Source: Bradyrhizobium retamae (GTDB taxonomy: Bacteria; Pseudomonadota; Alphaproteobacteria; Rhizobiales; Xanthobacteraceae). From it: a stretch of DNA of 62,205 bases. A program made the position numbers and the translations under genes. Under the pieces are notes generated by a model that was given only the letters and a program-made list of their open reading frames with translations, did no database searches and was not told the origin of the DNA. Below are positions 59,409-62,205 of this stretch, one piece after another; the first letter of the stretch is position 1; the number at the start of each line of letters is the position of its first letter. The stretch is from NCBI RefSeq assembly GCF_001440415.1, contig NZ_LLYA01000168.1, positions 1 through 62,205 of the forward strand, given 5' to 3'.

Positions 59409-60056
59409 TCAGCCGAGCCCCATCTCGACCGCGATCCGGATCAAGTCCGAATGGTTCTTGGCGCCGAGCTTCTGCTTGAGCAGCGAGGTGGTGTTGGCAA
59501 CCGTTTTGTAAGAAATCTCCAGCGCGTCGGCGACTTCGACGATCTTGTCGCCCCGGCCCAACAACCGCAGGATTTCCAGCTCGCGCGCCGTCATCAGCGA
59601 TGCGGGATTGGCCTTGATCGACGCGCCTGAAAACGTCACCGCCTCCGCCAGTTGCGGTGAAATGAAATTCTCGCCCGCGGCCACCTTGCGGACGGCCCTT
59701 ACCAGCATCCGGGGATCATCGCCCTTCGAAACATAGCCCTGCGCGCCCATCTCGATGGCGCGAACGACGAACGCCGGATCGTCATTCATGCTAAACATGA
59801 TGATCCTGGCGCCCGGATCGTCCTTGCGGATGCGCCGCATGAGCTCGAAACCGGAAACGTCCGGAAGCTTGATGTCGATAACCGTGACGTCGGGCTTCCT
59901 GGCAAAATAGGCGCGGTGGCCGGACTTGGCGTCGGTGGCCTCCTCGATCTTGACGGAATTGTCCGAGGCGAACAGCGAACGGCAACCGGACAGGACCACC
60001 GGATGGTCGTCGACGATCAATACCTTCGTTGCCGATCTGGCGGAATTTTGCATCAT
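59409..60056 (-). CDS. NarL-family response regulator
   Basis: A 215-residue two-component regulator. Receiver residues: acidic pair D16-D17 (LIVDDHPVVLSG) and phospho-acceptor D61 in VIDIKLPDVSGF. The C-terminal LuxR helix-turn-helix is at ~150-210 (LTARELEILRLLG-type start, SYKTVANTTSLLKQKLGAKN). It is divergent from the histidine kinase at 60131, with 74 bases between, so the two form a pair. Confidence 0.94.
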   Translation of the reverse strand: MMQNSARSATKVLIVDDHPVVLSGCRSLFASDNSVKIEEATDAKSGHRAYFARKPDVTVIDIKLPDVSGFELMRRIRKDDPGARIIMFSMNDDPAFVVRAIEMGAQGYVSKGDDPRMLVRAVRKVAAGENFISPQLAEAVTFSGASIKANPASLMTARELEILRLLGRGDKIVEVADALEISYKTVANTTSLLKQKLGAKNHSDLIRIAVEMGLG

Positions 60057-60130
60057 CCATCCCCTTTCGGGATAAATAAGCGGTTGGCGGTATTTGAAAA
60101 GAGAAATCTTGGGTTGCGGGAACTAGAATA

Positions 60131-61489
60131 GTGCAAATGTGGGAAAGGCTCTCTCTTAGAACACGGTTATTGCTGCCGCTCGGCCTGATGTTCGTGGCCG
60201 CCCTGCTGGCCGGAGCTGTTTCGCTCCAGATCTTTGCCTCTGCGCACCTTGTGGAGGAAGCCCAGCCAGGGACTCGCTCGGCCAGAACGGTCGCGGCGGC
60301 ACTCAACGCAGCGCTTGGAGCCTCGGCCAATCCGCAAGCAACCCTCGAAGCATTCGTGCAATCGCTGGGAACGTCGGAAACAATCCGGTTTCGGCGCCTC
60401 GGGACCGACCTCGATGTTCACCCTCCCGAGGTGCAGACCCCCCTGGGAACGGTGCCTGAATGGTTCGTCCACCTCCTCGCCATCCCCGAATTCGGGACAG
60501 CCTTCCCCGTGATGGTCGAGGGGAAGCAGGTCGGGGATATCATATTTGCGCCGGACATGTCCGCCGACATCTACGAAAAGTGGATCGGATTTCTGGCGAT
60601 CGCCTGCTCCGGAATTGTCCTGATGCTGCTGACGGGGGCGATTGCCCATTTCACCGTGCGCTCCGCATTGGTACCGCTGCAGAATCTGGGCGACGGCCTG
60701 ACCCGCATGCGAACGGGGAATTACGAACAGCTAATTTCCCCTGCCGGTCCGCCCGAGGTCCGCAGGAGCGCACAGGAGGCCAACGAACTCGCACGCACCC
60801 TCAATCGCCTCAGCCAGGATAATCGCAGCCTGCTGCGCCGGATCATGTCGCTGCAAGATGACGAGCGGCAGGATATGGCGCGCGAGCTCCATGATGAACT
60901 CGGGCCGCTGCTGTTCGGGATCCGCGCCAATACGGTGGCGCTCTTGGAAACCATCCCGTCCGCGAACGCGGAGCTGAGGAGCGCGGCCGATGGCATTCTG
61001 CAGTCGGTCGAAACCTTGCAGCAGGCGAACCGCCGCATCCTCGACCGCCTGCGGCCGCTCTACATTCAGGAGCTCGGCCTGGAGAAGAGCATCCAGACGC
61101 TGCTGCGGAATGCGAAGGCGCAGTCGCCTGATCTCAAGGTGACGTCGCAGATCGACGCGGCACTGAACGAGGTCGACGGCCTGCTGTCGCAGACGGTCTA
61201 TCGCGTGATCCAGGAGGCGGTGACAAATGTGCTCCGCCACGCCAAAGCGAAATCGATGCATGTCGCGACAGGCATCAACGAGCGCGAAGTGATCGTGGAA
61301 GTATCCGACGACGGCATCGGCTTTCCGGCGGATCGGGTATTCGGCCGGGGACTGACGGGAATGCTGGAGCGCGTTCGAGCGCTGAGCGGGACGCTTGAAT
61401 TGCTGCGCGAGGCAGGGCGCACCAGCGTTCGTTGCCGGCTTCCGGCGGGCGATTCCGCCTCACATTCGCAACACGCAGAACGAGGCTAG
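60131..61489 (+). CDS. Sensor histidine kinase, HisKA_3 type
   Basis: A 452-residue membrane kinase. Helix 1 (~12-34) and helix 2 (~153-178) flank a periplasmic sensor of ~120 residues. HAMP follows (NLGDGLTRMRTGNYEQLISP). HisKA_3 has the phospho-His at ~254 in DMARELHDELGPLLFGI. HATPase motifs include YRVIQEAVTNVLRHAKAKSM and VSDDGIGFPADRVFGRGLTG. The GTG start at 60131 has cggga at good spacing; an ATG at 60137 is also possible. It is divergent from its NarL-type regulator. The signal is unknown; the paoABC operon is a possible target by proximity. Confidence 0.93.
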   Translation: MQMWERLSLRTRLLLPLGLMFVAALLAGAVSLQIFASAHLVEEAQPGTRSARTVAAALNAALGASANPQATLEAFVQSLGTSETIRFRRLGTDLDVHPPEVQTPLGTVPEWFVHLLAIPEFGTAFPVMVEGKQVGDIIFAPDMSADIYEKWIGFLAIACSGIVLMLLTGAIAHFTVRSALVPLQNLGDGLTRMRTGNYEQLISPAGPPEVRRSAQEANELARTLNRLSQDNRSLLRRIMSLQDDERQDMARELHDELGPLLFGIRANTVALLETIPSANAELRSAADGILQSVETLQQANRRILDRLRPLYIQELGLEKSIQTLLRNAKAQSPDLKVTSQIDAALNEVDGLLSQTVYRVIQEAVTNVLRHAKAKSMHVATGINEREVIVEVSDDGIGFPADRVFGRGLTGMLERVRALSGTLELLREAGRTSVRCRLPAGDSASHSQHAERG

Positions 61490-61614
61490 AGCCTTTTTGG
61501 TTCTGATCGAATCAGAACCGGCCTCTAGATTTTTGTTCTGACGCGTTTTCTTGACGCGAACCGGTGTCTACCCACGGATCAAGTCCGAGGGCATGCTTCG
61601 CTGGAAAACGCTTT
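61490..61614. repeat. ~125-bp dispersed repeat, copy 2
   Basis: Begins directly at the kinase stop. It has a 9-bp palindrome (ggttctgat-cga-atcagaacc, 61499-61519), then ctagatttttgttctgacg, gcgttttcttgacgcgaacc, ggatcaagtccgagggcatg and ggaaaacgc. The block order and orientation match copy 1 at 40716-40842. Confidence 0.92.
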
Positions 61615-61618
61615 GCGG

Positions 61619-62083
61619 TCAGTCGCCCTCAACGGCGGCAACTTCCCGGCACAACGCCTGGCCCGAGGGGGCACAGGTGGTCCGCAGGATCTTGGCGTCA
61701 CGCGAAAAGGTGAATGCGATGCGGACGGGCGCGCCTTCGTGGCTCAGGTAGTCGAGCACGACGCCGTCAGCGGTCGGCGTGATTTCCTCCAGCCCGAATG
61801 CGGTGGGTGCGATCGCGTCGAGGCGCGGCCGCCAGTAGGATTCAAGTCCGGCGCGGCCTTCACTGACCTTGGCTTCGCCGCACCGGCATTCGGCAATCGC
61901 GTCATCAGCATAGAGGTCGAGCAATGTCGCGAGGTCGCGATTGCGGCACGCGTCCAGCCAGTCGACCACCAACGCTACTTGATCGAAATCATCAGCCAAT
62001 TTCGCGATCCCATCCACGTTGCCATACCTTGTCCCGAGTGCTGACCCGGGTGACGGAGTATGGCGATCGTCGTGAATGGACAC
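61619..62083 (-). CDS. SnoaL-like nuclear-transport-factor-2 fold protein
   Basis: A 154-residue protein. It starts with a polar lead, then DDFDQVALVVDWLDACRNRD, LLDLYADDAIAECRCGEAKV, and EGRAGLESYWRPRLDAIAPT, typical of the SnoaL/NTF2 superfamily, with GVVLDYLSHEGAPVRIAFTF as the sheet end. No signal peptide. These folds bind small molecules or act as isomerases; no specific role is known. A Cys pair (CRC) is notable. Confidence 0.8.
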   Translation of the reverse strand: MSIHDDRHTPSPGSALGTRYGNVDGIAKLADDFDQVALVVDWLDACRNRDLATLLDLYADDAIAECRCGEAKVSEGRAGLESYWRPRLDAIAPTAFGLEEITPTADGVVLDYLSHEGAPVRIAFTFSRDAKILRTTCAPSGQALCREVAAVEGD

Positions 62084-62205
62084 TGAACGGCCTATCTCCC
62101 GGAACTCACCGTGGTACTAAGTGATTGTGCGGAACAAAGGTTCCATCAGGCTAGGGTCTGTTGGGATTCAGGATTCTCATCCGGGCTTGGTTGTGATTCA
62201 AGCTA

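Overview
The window reads as chromosomal DNA of a Bradyrhizobium-type alphaproteobacterium (Rhizobiales, Nitrobacteraceae). The evidence is high GC with strong GC3 in genes, the alphaproteobacterial F0 operon atpI-B-E-G-F with paired b'/b subunits and no F1 genes beside it, the murA / DUF2948 / hisD / UPF0262 / phosphatase / maf / yacG / tRNA-Phe run, a C4-type 5-aminolevulinate synthase with a perfect FNR/FixK box upstream, and several short hairpin repeats scattered between genes. I see no prophage, plasmid, CRISPR array or rRNA. All taxonomic statements are from recognition, not from a search.

Layout. 1-5.1 kb is loosely packed accessory DNA: a repeat-like stretch, two overlapping small genes, an orphan TctC/Bug solute-binding protein, a CHRD-RTX protein likely exported by a type I system, and a GST. 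5.3-7.6 kb has an AraC-TPR fusion regulator divergent from a small secreted SnoaL-like protein. 7.8-13.4 kb is the conserved housekeeping run on the minus strand. 13.5-18.5 kb holds an alpha/beta hydrolase, a membrane protein, a cNMP-binding/thioredoxin-reductase-like fusion, tRNA-Thr and a Crp-type regulator. 18.8-22.6 kb pairs an HD-GYP protein divergently with a secreted GH16 glucanase and a Tat-exported GH1 beta-glucosidase. 23-29 kb has an outer-membrane barrel protein, a chemoreceptor, an MBL-fold hydrolase and hemA. 29.4-40.7 kb is a signalling/transport neighbourhood: a giant SSF-PAS-hybrid kinase, a NarL-type regulator, an exonuclease-CBS-nucleotidyltransferase fusion, and a DUF4212 + sodium:solute symporter pair. 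A decayed REP-associated transposase lies inside it.

41-45.7 kb carries an MHS-type MFS permease with an unusual soluble insertion and assorted small genes. 45.9-48.6 kb is the F0 ATP synthase operon. 48.6-54.4 kb holds a GNAT acetyltransferase, an M16 peptidase overlapping thrC, and a LolC/E-type permease with no LolD beside it. 54.6-58.4 kb is a complete periplasmic aldehyde oxidoreductase operon (paoABC) whose divergent LysR regulator survives only as its first ~31 codons. 59-62 kb has a divergent NarL/HPK7-type two-component pair and a SnoaL-like protein.

The most interesting items are the symporter/kinase/DUF294-exonuclease neighbourhood, the beta-glucan degradation module next to a c-di-GMP phosphodiesterase, the doubly inactivated REP transposase with REP hairpins flanking it and elsewhere in the window, and the truncated LysR gene beside paoABC. 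I did not find a system I could call wholly undescribed.
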